From Sinotaia quadrata (lineage: Eukaryota > Mollusca > Gastropoda > Architaenioglossa > Viviparidae), in assembly GCA_028829895.1 (NCBI GenBank), contig CM054179.1:57543891-57607890 (forward strand): DNA of 64,000 nucleotides. The letters run 5' to 3'. The position numbers and the translations under genes are program-made. The notes under the pieces were generated by a model that worked only from the letters and a program-made list of their open reading frames with translations, was not told the origin of the DNA and made no database searches. Position 1 is the stretch's first letter; the number at the start of each line of letters is the position of its first letter. Shown here piece after piece: positions 24,001 to 32,513 of the stretch.

Positions 24001-26916
24001 AAGAAACTTTTTTTCATTTCACAACCAGATTTGCATACCTCAGGGTAAGTGGAAATGACAACCCAGGCTTGCAAACATATCAGAAAATTACATAAGTGAA
24101 AAATGCACTAGGAGATTACCCACAACTAAAGACAAATGACCCCACGGATGTATTAGCCTGTTTATTTCCTATTGGAACTGACATTAATCCCTTTGCTATG
24201 TCAGTCTTTTTATCTCCCCTGAGAGCTAAATGGTCTACTTTGGCCATAGTTTGCATGTTTGGTTGTATGTTAGAAAAAGATTGTTTAAGGCAAATAAAAT
24301 GACAGATTGTTATAATGTTGTATTAAAGTTCTTGAGGCACCTCTATATAAACTATCTACAATTGGTCATATAAATGTTAAGTACTAAGCAATGATATATA
24401 TTTGTCTACCAGAAAATCAGACCTAATGCTTTCTTGTACTATTTTTTTCCCCAGTAAAGGTTACTTTGTTGAACCCACATTGGTAGAAACAAAGGACCCC
24501 AAGAGTAAACTATTGCAGGAGGTATGTACAGATCTGCTTTGGCACTAACTCTTTCAAACTCTTTCAGTATAATGGAATAGTTATGTATGTAATTATTGCA
24601 TCTTACTTATATATAGCAACACAAGCAAAAAGTATAAGCAACCTCAGCCTGAATAACAGGAACAAGCCTTTTTCTTTTAATTCCAAAATTACAGAAATGT
24701 TCTTTAAGAAGATCCAACATTCAAGAAATTATTTTAGGAAATAGTGCGTGTGTGTAGATTCCATGATTAGGGTTGTTGATCTATGCTTGCTAACAAAGTT
24801 AAACTTTTAAGTACACTAGATATATTCTCAAAGATTTGTCACATTTATTGACTAATATCAAATAACTGGAGTAATGAAATACATTTGCTTGTGATCCTAC
24901 ACATCTGTTACTCTTTGATATTTATTTAGATTTAGTTATAGATCCTTTGATATTTATTTAGGTTTAGTTATGGATCCTTTGATATTTATTTAGGTTTAGT
25001 TATGGATCCTTTGATATTTATTTAGGTTTAATTATAGATCCTTTGATATTTATTTAGGTTTAATTATAGATCCTATGATTTTTATTTAGGTTTAATTATA
25101 GATCCTTTGATATTTATTTAGGTTTAATTATAGATCCTTTGATATTTATTTAGGTTTAGTTATAAATCCTTTGATATTTATTTAGGTTTAGTTATAGATC
25201 CTTTGATATTTATTATTTATTTAGGTTTAGTTAATGATCCTTTGATATTTATTTAGGTTTAGTTATAGATCTTTTCTTTCTGGCAAAGAAAAGACTTCAT
25301 CAGCAATCATTGTTTTCTCTTTTATTGTTTTGAAAGAAGGCACGACCACTTCTTAAGACCCATCGAAGGCATTACAAATATATGCATATAGACCACAGTA
25401 TCTTAAATGTAGCAAGTCCACATATCTTAGAGTTAATTGAAATTAAAAAAAAAATTTTCTTTATAAGTTACAGAGAAGCATCAAATCATGAGTAGTTACT
25501 CAGTTTGTCACTATTTCCTTTCATAGAATTTTTTAATCGTTTGTTTTTTTTTTTTGCTTATATGTATTTTGCACATACACACACATACACACATATTATT
25601 TGTTTACAAGTTAGATTCTAACCCCCTTTTCACTTTTTTCCTCTAGTATACTCATCTATTTGTATGATATATAAATAAATTATAATTTTTCATAGTAATA
25701 TAAGTTGTTCCTGAATATTTACCAGATATTTACACATAGGCTTCCTAGCCTCTCTGTTATTTCCATCCTGTATTTCAGTTTTCAGGTATTAGGAGGTCTG
25801 GGGCATGATACTGTGCAAGTTTTTGTTATCTTCCTGTGATAGAATTTTATAGACCTCTTGTGGACAATGTCTGTGGAGCTACATCCTGAACCATATGATG
25901 CTCTTCTAGTATACTCATTTTGTAATATTCTGGAACAACTTATTGTACTTAGAAAACAAATCCTTTTTTAAATTTATACTCCTAACCTAATTTTCGCTTC
26001 TTGTTTTTCTGACTTACATTGCATCTTATCTTTTTCCTGTCTAGGAAATATTTGGGCCAGTGCTAACAGTCTACCCATATCCGGATAACAAGTTCAAGGA
26101 AAATTTAGACTTAGCCAACAATACCTCCCCCTATAGCCTGACTGGTGCCATTTTTGTGCAAGAGCCAGCTGCAAGGAATATTATGGTTGATGTCCTCAGA
26201 GATGCAGCAGGAAATTTCTACATCAATGACAAGAGTACCGGAGCTGTTGTTGGGCAGCAGCCTTTTGGAGGATCAAGGCTTTCTGGTAATATTTTATTTT
26301 CATGATTCTTCAGGACTGGAATATTAACTTGTTATACTTTTTTTAATGACAGAGAAATAAAAGATGCTCCACTAACTTTCAGACTTTCTATTTTTTAATC
26401 TTAATTAAAATAACAAAAGTAATAAACACATCTTTTGTTTTTGTCATTTTTGGGGACAAATGACAAAGTCATAAACATATCTTTTGTTTTTCTGACTTTT
26501 AGGGATGAATGACAAAGTAATCAACACATTTTGTTTTTCTGACTTTTAGGGACAAATGACAAAGTAATAGACACATATTTTTTTTTCTGACTTTTAGAGA
26601 CAAATGACAAAATAATAAACACCTTTTTTTTGTTTTTTGTGATTTTTTAGGGACAAATGACAAAATAATAAACACATGTTTTGTTTTTGTGATTTTTTAG
26701 GGACAAATGACAAAATAATAAACACATGTTTTGTTTTTGTGATTTTTTAGGGACAAATGACAAAATAATAAACACATGTTTTGTTTTTGTGAATTTTTAG
26801 GGACGAATGACAAAGCTGGTGGTCCTCACTATCTCAACAAATTTGTTTCACAACAATCCGTCAAGGAATCTCTAGAGCCAACCCGTGATTGGCGTTATCC
26901 CTACATGAAAAACTAA
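5305..26916 (+). CDS. ALDH4A1: ALDH4A1, delta-1-pyrroline-5-carboxylate dehydrogenase, mitochondrial (copy 1, complete, 14 exons)
   Basis: NAD-dependent matrix enzyme that oxidises glutamate-5-semialdehyde (from P5C) to glutamate, the second step of proline breakdown. Exons: 5305-5345, 6324-6525, 7153-7200, 10063-10218, 10801-10881, 13955-14026, 14518-14592, 17525-17712, 19232-19305, 20156-20397, 22732-22817, 24455-24521, 26045-26285, 26801-26916. They sum to 1689 nt, giving 562 aa plus stop; human ALDH4A1 is 563 aa. All introns are GT-AG and all phases join. Seen motifs: PFNF (Asn210, oxyanion hole), WKPSD, ECGGKN (Glu313, general base), GQKCSACSR (Cys347, nucleophile), EIFGPVL, and GQQPFGG near the C-terminus. 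The N-terminus MTSLVKKQFIQALR is basic and free of acidic residues, as expected of a mitochondrial presequence. The exon 10 donor (GTTGGT) is weak. Family identity is near certain; exon 1 is inferred from splice fit and from being unchanged in copy 2. Confidence 0.96.
6324..6525 (+). CDS. ALDH4A1: ALDH4A1 copy 1 exon 2
   Basis: Encodes residues 14-81, including NEPMLEYGPGSQER and VVGDEEIR, both alignable to the human N-terminal region. Acceptor AG at 6322-6323, donor GTAAGT at 6526, phase 0 exit. Confidence 0.93.
7153..7200 (+). CDS. ALDH4A1: ALDH4A1 copy 1 exon 3
   Basis: A 48-bp microexon encoding PFDHQKKVASFYYATP (residues 82-97), which matches the human PFNHGHKVAKFCYAD region. Acceptor TTACAG, donor GTAAGT, phase 0 at both ends. 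Confidence 0.93.
8803..8880. repeat. GT microsatellite in ALDH4A1 intron 3
   Basis: About 78 bp of GT with a few changes. In copy 2 (50047-50078) it is reduced to about 30 bp with GC interruptions. Confidence 0.9.
9516..9690. repeat. Tandem array in ALDH4A1 intron 3
   Basis: Units around GAACTAGTAAATCATATCC and ATTATGACAGAAC. Copy 2 has fewer units (about 50715-50790), a contraction. Confidence 0.8.
10063..10218 (+). CDS. ALDH4A1: ALDH4A1 copy 1 exon 4
   Basis: Encodes residues 98-149, including KDWERRSLDERSKIFLKAAD, the first helical part of the NAD-binding half. Donor GTGAGT at 10219. Identical in copy 2. Confidence 0.95.
10521..10800 (+). repeat. Splice-acceptor tandem array before ALDH4A1 exon 5 (copy 1)
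   Basis: Five degenerate units of about 50-60 bp, each with a T-rich tract, CAG and the first bases of exon 5 (GGCTAAAACTATTC or close). AG ends lie at 10531, 10581, 10642, 10693 and 10745, then the real acceptor at 10800. Use of the last decoy runs into a TAA within 10 codons. Confidence 0.88.
10801..10881 (+). CDS. ALDH4A1: ALDH4A1 copy 1 exon 5
   Basis: Encodes residues 150-176 (AKTIHQAEIDAGAELPDFLR and onward). Its acceptor is the last of a series of near-identical acceptors (10521-10800), and its donor is partly duplicated 98 bp downstream. Frame and homology fix 10801-10881 as the real exon. Confidence 0.94.
10959..11002 (+). repeat. Duplicated splice-donor region in ALDH4A1 intron 5
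   Basis: ATGTTTGCACAG followed by GTAAGG repeats the end of exon 5 and its donor (ATGTTTGCACAG|GTATGA at 10870-10887), and both are followed by a similar stretch with TTTTGTTCTA. The copy has a better donor than the real one, but reaching it would read through an in-frame TGA. The same is seen in copy 2 near 52058-52101. Confidence 0.7.
12949..13170. repeat. About 70-bp tandem array in ALDH4A1 intron 5
   Basis: Three to four units with TGCTGATTTCAGTGTCAGTA in copy 1. Copy 2 (54050-54200) has one unit fewer. The unit contains an acceptor-like TTTCAG. Confidence 0.85.
13391..13710 (+). mobile_element. 3' end of a degraded LINE in ALDH4A1 intron 5 (copy 1)
   Basis: Plus-strand reading with frameshifts and stops gives RKMKWHGHVTQSTGLAK, GRQRKRWEDNISEWTGL and SSVVPEQSARLRD, the typical C-terminus of an endonuclease-reverse transcriptase LINE, followed by a GATAGATAGATA tail. 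The clade (RTE or Ingi-like) is uncertain. It was present before the duplication. Confidence 0.75.
13955..14026 (+). CDS. ALDH4A1: ALDH4A1 copy 1 exon 6
   Basis: 72 bp, residues 177-200, containing QPISPNAAIRNCLLYRGME, which aligns with human QQPISVPPSTNSTVYRGLEG. Donor GTAGGT. Confidence 0.94.
14518..14592 (+). CDS. ALDH4A1: ALDH4A1 copy 1 exon 7 (PFNF motif)
   Basis: 75 bp, residues 201-225. Holds the conserved PFNFTAIG with the oxyanion-hole Asn210 and Phe211. Copy 2 has Val at 211. Acceptor TTGCAG, donor GTAAAA. Confidence 0.95.
14998..15047. repeat. CT microsatellite in ALDH4A1 intron 7
   Basis: Pure CT run of about 50 bp in copy 1. In copy 2 (55787-55822) it is shorter and interrupted by CACT. 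Confidence 0.9.
17032..17191. repeat. 80-bp duplication in ALDH4A1 intron 7
   Basis: Two units, each with TTAAGTTTGATGTTGCTATT then TTACAG. Present in copy 2 at about 57773-57935. Confidence 0.85.
17525..17712 (+). CDS. ALDH4A1: ALDH4A1 copy 1 exon 8
   Basis: 188 bp, residue 226 to part of 288. Contains NVALWKPSD (NAD binding), REAGLPPGVINFVPADGP and GINFTGS, all characteristic of this family. Exits in phase 2. Identical in copy 2. Confidence 0.97.
17871..18133. repeat. About 60-bp tandem array in ALDH4A1 intron 8
   Basis: Units with TTTCCTTACCATTCTGCAGT and TTAGAGAATGCTTAGTC. Copy 2 has a longer version at 58611-59047. Confidence 0.85.
18991..19025. repeat. GGT microsatellite in ALDH4A1 intron 8
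   Basis: GGT repeat with one GTA break, unchanged in copy 2 at 60000-60031. A short GATA/GACA run follows near 19104-19130. Confidence 0.85.
19232..19305 (+). CDS. ALDH4A1: ALDH4A1 copy 1 exon 9
   Basis: 74 bp, residues 288-312 plus one base, with LWRQVAENLDSYKSFPRLIG. The TTTCCAG acceptor is preferred over the TTTTTTAG site 23 bp upstream because only the former restores the conserved TFK-LW reading and the frame. Confidence 0.94.
20156..20397 (+). CDS. ALDH4A1: ALDH4A1 copy 1 exon 10 (catalytic Glu and Cys)
   Basis: 242 bp, residues 313-393. Holds ECGGKN with Glu313 and GQKCSACSR with Cys347, spaced as the active-site pair of human ALDH4A1 (314 and 348), and ends at VIDAK. The donor GTTGGT is a poor match to consensus but is the only site that joins in frame to exon 11. 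It is the same in copy 2. Confidence 0.96.
21243..21327. repeat. 37-bp duplication in ALDH4A1 intron 10
   Basis: Units with AAAGTATACAAGGGTGTATA and ATTCCTATGGTT. Also in copy 2 at 62237-62320. Confidence 0.8.
21868..22010. repeat. About 45-bp tandem array in ALDH4A1 intron 10
   Basis: Three units with CTCCCACTTGATTATTTAGG and GAGGACAGTGGGACAGAC. Also in copy 2 at 62860-63002. Confidence 0.85.
22732..22817 (+). CDS. ALDH4A1: ALDH4A1 copy 1 exon 11
   Basis: 86 bp encoding AFDRIKSYLDFAKNDKSHQI and LFGGNCND (residues 394-421), equivalent to the human SFARIKKWLEHARSS segment. Exits in phase 2. The matching exon of copy 2 would lie beyond the window. Confidence 0.94.
24455..24521 (+). CDS. ALDH4A1: ALDH4A1 copy 1 exon 12
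   Basis: 67 bp encoding KGYFVEPTLVETKDPKSKL and onward (residues 422-444), aligning with human GYFVEPCIVESKDP. Acceptor TTCCCCAG, donor GTATGT. Confidence 0.94.
24907..25270. repeat. 32-bp minisatellite in ALDH4A1 intron 12
   Basis: About 11 units of TTTGATATTTATTTAGGTTT then AGTTATGGATCC. Confidence 0.9.
26045..26285 (+). CDS. ALDH4A1: ALDH4A1 copy 1 exon 13
   Basis: 241 bp, residue 445 to part of 525. Contains EIFGPVLTVYPYPD, SLTGAIF, AAGNFYINDKSTGAVVGQQP and FGGSR, the C-terminal catalytic and oligomerisation region. Acceptor CTGTCTAG, donor GTAATA. Confidence 0.96.
26437..26800 (+). repeat. 50-bp splice-acceptor tandem array before ALDH4A1 exon 14
   Basis: About seven units, of which the last three are exactly 50 bp and nearly perfect. 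Each has a T-rich tract, TTTTTAG and GGACAAATGACAAA, a copy of the start of exon 14 (GGACGAATGACAAAG). Decoy AG ends: 26512, 26549, 26597, 26650, 26700 and 26750; real: 26800. An older unit at about 26452 has GG in place of AG. Confidence 0.9.
26801..26916 (+). CDS. ALDH4A1: ALDH4A1 copy 1 exon 14 (stop codon)
   Basis: 116 bp encoding GTNDKAGGPHYLNKFVSQ through RDWRYPYMKN, then TAA at 26914. Aligns with human GTNDKPGGPHYILRW. The acceptor is the last in a 50-bp tandem array whose units each carry the same acceptor and exon start. Confidence 0.95.
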
Positions 26917-27165
26917 TCAAATAAGTATTAGAATTAACATATCAATCATAAAAACTATTAATTAAAAGAATCTAATCAGGAAATGTAGAAGATGATCTTG
27001 GTGATGTTTTATATTACCTTTCAATATAAACTACATTTTAAAAAATTGTTTTTCTTCTCTTGTGATTTATCATTTAATGCTGAAAGAATTGTTAGATTAT
27101 AGGAGCTAGCCAAGAGTGGCTGCATCTTGAAATAAATAAACATGGCAGATTTTAAATCCTACATG
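26917..27165 (+). terminator. ALDH4A1 copy 1 3' UTR with polyadenylation signals
   Basis: After the TAA the sequence is AT-rich, and overlapping AATAAA hexamers occur at 27131-27136 and 27135-27140. Cleavage would be expected about 15-30 bp later. The exact site is not visible. Confidence 0.6.
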
Positions 27166-27769
27166 TTTACATTTTGGTATTGATTCCTGACACAGGCATT
27201 CAACATCCTTCAACAATCCACATGCATGGAATATTCTTAAATTTTAAAGTGTAAACTCACTACTCTGTATTTTCAACAGTGAATAGTTTGAAACTGTGAT
27301 ATATACTTTACTTAAAGACTCTCAGTTTAATTTATTTTTGTTATTTCTTTAGAAACATACTTATGTAGCTGATCTTTGTTTATCATTATTTTTTCCATAA
27401 TTTTTCAGATGAGAGAGCTTTGGCAATCTGTATGCAATACATATTAAAGATATGTTTCTGTTAATACATTTGGAAAATCTATATTGTACTTTAATTATTC
27501 TTATCAAATATTTGCAACAACGAAATCATGTCATGGCAGCTTGTTCACTGACCCTCACCTTTGCCATTTATCTGACACATTTGAAGATCTATAGTGGAGT
27601 TATCTTTCTTCAGCTCATCCTAATATAAGAGGCTGTTTGAAAATAATATTTAAATACCACAAGTTGATGTTTTTTTAGTGTTGACTTTCAATCTAGACAA
27701 CTGATGCTATGTTGTCCATTCAGTGTCATAATTCATTTCAGTCTTTATGGTTTTTCAGAAACAATCACA

Positions 27770-28010
27770 CCTTTGCACTCTTTAGCACCACTAGGCAGCC
27801 TGTAAGTCTTAATCTTTCTTTAGCGTCAAAAGTCAATTTGTAAACTTAAACTTTCTTTAGCATCACTAGTCAGTTTGTAAGTCTTACAGTTACAGTCTAC
27901 ACTTTCTTTAGCATCACAGACAGTCTGTAAACCTTAAACTTTCTTTGGCATCTCAAGACAGTTTGACAATTTTAATCTTTCTTCAGTATCGCTAGACAGT
28001 CTTTAAGTGA
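27770..28010. repeat. About 43-bp degenerate minisatellite
   Basis: Five units with CTTTAGCATCACTAGTCAGT then TTGTAAGTCTTAAA. Confidence 0.75.
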
Positions 28011-29303
28011 TATTCTTGATTGCAAGCTGAATATTGTTAACATGCATTAAAAAATATATGTTTTGTGGAAACCATTTGTACAGTTGCAACTTTTCCTTCA
28101 GGAGTGTCTCCTAGTCGAGCTGCTTGCTTAGATTTTTAATGTTAATATTTGTGTCTATTTTCCTTAAATTGCTTCTTTTAATTAATAGTTTTTATGATTG
28201 ATATGTTAATTCTAATACTTAATTCATATATGATTTTTGTATTGAAATATTTATCTTGATATACTGCCATATATGTATTTACCTCTCAGTTCACTGTTCT
28301 CATCAAATCTCAGATTATGGTTGTTATATTCATGGATAACTTTCAAGTAATGCAACCCTTCAATATATCTGCTTTGACAATATATATATAATCAGCTATA
28401 TGAACAAATATTTAAAAAAATACCACCTGTCAGTGCTCATTCTCCACATTTTTAATCTTGACAAGTTTATCTCTATGTGTATTCCTCAGTTAATGAGATT
28501 AAAATTAAATAAATAAAGCTAGATGGTGGTGATGATAGAATGCTCTTGTAAATAAGTTTTTACAAGAGTTTACTTGTATTTCTACTTCTAAATAATTATC
28601 TTTTTCTGGATAAATCCCTGCTCCATTGAACATTAAGTTATATACCACATCATGAAATTGTTGTTTGTTATTGTTTTTATGGCCTAGACTATTGCTAAGA
28701 TGTTACTTGGTGATAAGAAATTTGTTAATTCTTTAACTGTATACTATAATGCCTTTTTCCTTCATTTTTGCTGTGGATTTTTCCAGGCATATAAAATGCT
28801 TAACTGCTAAGTGTTAAAAAGGTGATGTTGAAATGTAAACATGGTTTACAGGTATGAACACAAAAACAAATACAAATATTGATGTTTTGACTAAAATATG
28901 AGGACAACAGTAAAAAAAAATAATGGCAAGTGAATTATAAATTATTGTTATATAATTATTATAAACCACTAAAATAAGATTTAGTTTCATTTATATTGCT
29001 CTTCTCATTAAATAAGTTACTTATGTTTGGCATGCTTTTGTCTTGCCTACACATCAGCATGTATATATAGCATTATTTAGTTTGCTTTTGAGGATGTTGT
29101 GTTCATAAAGAATTTATTTATTTTTCTTGATCCCAAAAAGCCTCAGAATAAAGTATTATTTTTGTTATGATATTGTGTGAATAATGAGATTTGTGTTATC
29201 ACAATACATGAGCCTTATTTATAAATAAATGTAGTTGATTTCCATTTTATTTTTGGTAAATAGATATTTTTCCCAAACTAGCTTTTAATACAAAATATAT
29301 AAT

Positions 29304-29590
29304 TATCATAGTACACAGTCTTCTGTGTATACAAGGGAATATACTCAGTTCTCTATGTAAATAAAGGGAGTACACTCAGTCTTCTATGTATACAAGGGAG
29401 TACACTCAGTCTTCTTATATATATATATATATACAAGGGAGTACACTCAGTCTTCTATGTTTTCAAGGGAGTACACTCAGTCTTCTATGTATACAAGAGA
29501 GTACACAGTCTTCTAAGTATACAATGGAGTACACTCAGTCTTCTGTGTATACAAGGGAGTACACTCAGTCTTCTATGTATATAAGGGTTC
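29304..29590. repeat. About 29-bp minisatellite
   Basis: Nine to ten units of GAGTACACTCAGTCTTCTAT then GTATACAAG, with an AT run inside one of them. Confidence 0.88.
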
Positions 29591-32202
29591 CACCTCCAGC
29601 AACATTGAATATATAAAATTTATGCCTTCAGAATTTATGAAGCAATAGAAAATAAAGTGTGGGTTCTCTGATCATTAATATTACATCTGTAAACCTTTTT
29701 GCATATGTAGATTATACATATACAAATTAAAATATATACTATGAAGGAAGCAAACATTACCAATTTTATTTATGATTGCTGATAGCATGGTGGCTGGAAG
29801 AACTACACCAGATGCAATACTAATACATGTATTAGGACAATGGAACTGATTCATGCCAAATGCAATGCTGTTGGCTTCAGTCATTGTCAACAAAACTGAT
29901 CTTTTGTTGTGTATGTTTTGCAGATGTTTGCTTCACAATCTAGTATATTTACCATGATGTTTAATTTGTTTATATTGGACTTTGGGTTTGTGTACACAAT
30001 TTATAGTGCATTAAAGATAATTTGCACAGTTATGAATTCATATGAATAGGACTTGTGTACATGGAGGTTTGGGTATTTTTGCACTACTTCATAAATAAAA
30101 TCTGTAATGAATCTTTAGATATTCAAGATGTAAACTTGTTAAAAGTAAAATATTTATCCACTGAAAAGAACAGTAATCAAATATTTGTATACAGTATAGT
30201 ATGTGGAATAAGACTTGGAATTATTTATTTTTTGTTTTTCTCAAAACTGTAATATACCTTATACTTTGATAGGCTTGTTCTTAAACTTACTGTCATAATT
30301 TTTATCCATATAAGTATGAGATAAAATGATTTCAAATGATAACTAATAAAATAATAATATAAATCTGTATTTGTGAAAAGTACTGTTTCAATCATTGGTG
30401 CAAACATATATCTGTCTTCATAGCTGCATTAGAAAAATTAAATGTCATAGGTAGTACAGAGTGAATATGCATAGAGCTATTTATACAGTTTTGTTTTACA
30501 TTGAAAAATCTACTGACAGTCAAAATGAAGAAAGCGCACAAACTGTGTTCATTGCTTTCACTAAAAGGGTTTGATCCTCAAAACAGAAATATTTGACCAA
30601 CACTCTCATAACTGCCTAATAACATTAACAGGCCACTAAAATTATGAATCAGATATTTTGTGGCAGTGTACAAGAGAAGATGTGTAATACAAAAAGTAAG
30701 TTTATCAAAATATATGGGATGAGGTGGGGACATTTTTTTTTTCTATCTTCAAATTTGCTTCAGTCGAAATATCAAAATATTTCTCCTAAAATCACTGTAA
30801 ACAATTATTTTATAGTTCATTGATCAGACATTTTTTGAAGTGTTTAAAACTTGATGAGATTTAATTCCTGGAAGTGTAATTATTTTAGCTAAAAAATTTT
30901 AAGTTCTCAGCAAATTACTTAGCATTGCTAAAATAATGATGTTTTGATTAAATAAATCCTGGTAAAAGTATATGTACAACACAATATATTGATTTTAAAT
31001 ATATTCTATAAATAAATTATTATTTTGTTTGCAGTAAACTTCTTATGATACATTTGTAAAATGGCTGCCAGTTTTATCCTTACAAGGTAAAGATTGCCTT
31101 GATATTATTTTTTTTCCCCATTGAAATAATTATAAGTATTTTAAAATGTCCTTTTTATGTTTTATATCAGTTATGTCTCTCTCTCAATATTAATGTCAAA
31201 TATTTTTCCCATCCTTTTGATGAATTATGAAAGGTTTTGGAAATTCATTGTTATATCTCTTTCAAGTTTCCAACTTGGCAGTAACAAAAGTTATTTAGCT
31301 TTGTTTTTCTTTGAACAAAGTATGTGCATAACTAGTACAGAGCAAATAGAAAGTTATGTTTGTTTTTCTGTTAATACTGTAACATATTTATAGTAAAGTA
31401 TGAATATATTATATAGGCTGCTATATTTCATTTAAATGTGCTCCTGATTTGATTACATTTTTGTATTATTATGTTCTGATAAATCAACTCCATCAAAAAT
31501 GTATAATCTCAAAAACTTTACTTTACCTTCATTGATATATTTTTTCCAGTAGCCCATTTTATTTTTATTGCCACATTTTGGGATATGTTTTCATTCTTTT
31601 GAATGCATTTTCTCAACAGTTTTATTTTGTTGTTTATTTGAACAGTCCAAGATTACAGGACTATTGTTTATTATTTATGAGATTATTTTTTTATGTTGAG
31701 AATGTGTGATTAATACTATTTTTAAAAAAAGGTTTGCACTTTTTGTTCTTATCCATGTAACTTCATATTATTTATTATTAATTTGCTTCTGTTTATGTTT
31801 AATTAAGTCTGCTTTTAATAATTGTTTTCCAAAAGCTTTTGGGAAAAGAAAACAAACAATACACAAAAGACTAAAAGAAAATGTTTCAATTATCTGAATA
31901 ATTTATAAGTACAGTGTATGTACACTATTTGTTAAAATCAGAAACAGCAATCAGAAAATTAAGAGTTCATGTATTTGTTTGATATATAAAACACACTACT
32001 TATACTCATTTTATCCAAGACTGAAGAATATTCTTTTACAAAACTGGCACATAATCTTTAATTTGTGGACATATATTCTATAAAAAAAACCTTGATAAAT
32101 GTAAAAGTAATGATTGTTAATTTGTTTCATTATGTGCTTTTAACCTACAAGCAATCTTTTAATATGTATAAACTGATAAATTAATGAAAGGTTTGAAAGT
32201 TT

Positions 32203-32513
32203 TAATCTTTATAGATCTTATTTCATGTTTTATCTCAGTTCTTTATTTAAGAAGAATATAAATATTAATCTTTATAGATTTTATTCCATGCTTTAACTCA
32301 AGTCTTTAATTAAAAAGAACATAATATTAATCTTTATAGATTTTATTCCATGCTTTTACTCAAGACTTTATTCAAAAAGAACATAATATTAATCTTTATA
32401 GATTTTATTCCATGCTTTTACTCAAGTCTTTATTCAAAAAGAACATAATATTAATCTTTATAGATCTTATTTCATATTTTATGCCGTCTTTATTTCAAAG
32501 AAACATAATATTA
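32203..32513. repeat. 62-bp minisatellite, 5 units
   Basis: Units begin TTAATCTTTATAGATTTTAT and end AAAAAGAACATAATA. The central units are nearly identical and the outer ones diverged. Confidence 0.9.

Noticed and set aside
24096..24302. 68-codon open frame in ALDH4A1 intron 11
   Set aside because: No recognised motif, no matching splice context, and composition like the surrounding intron.
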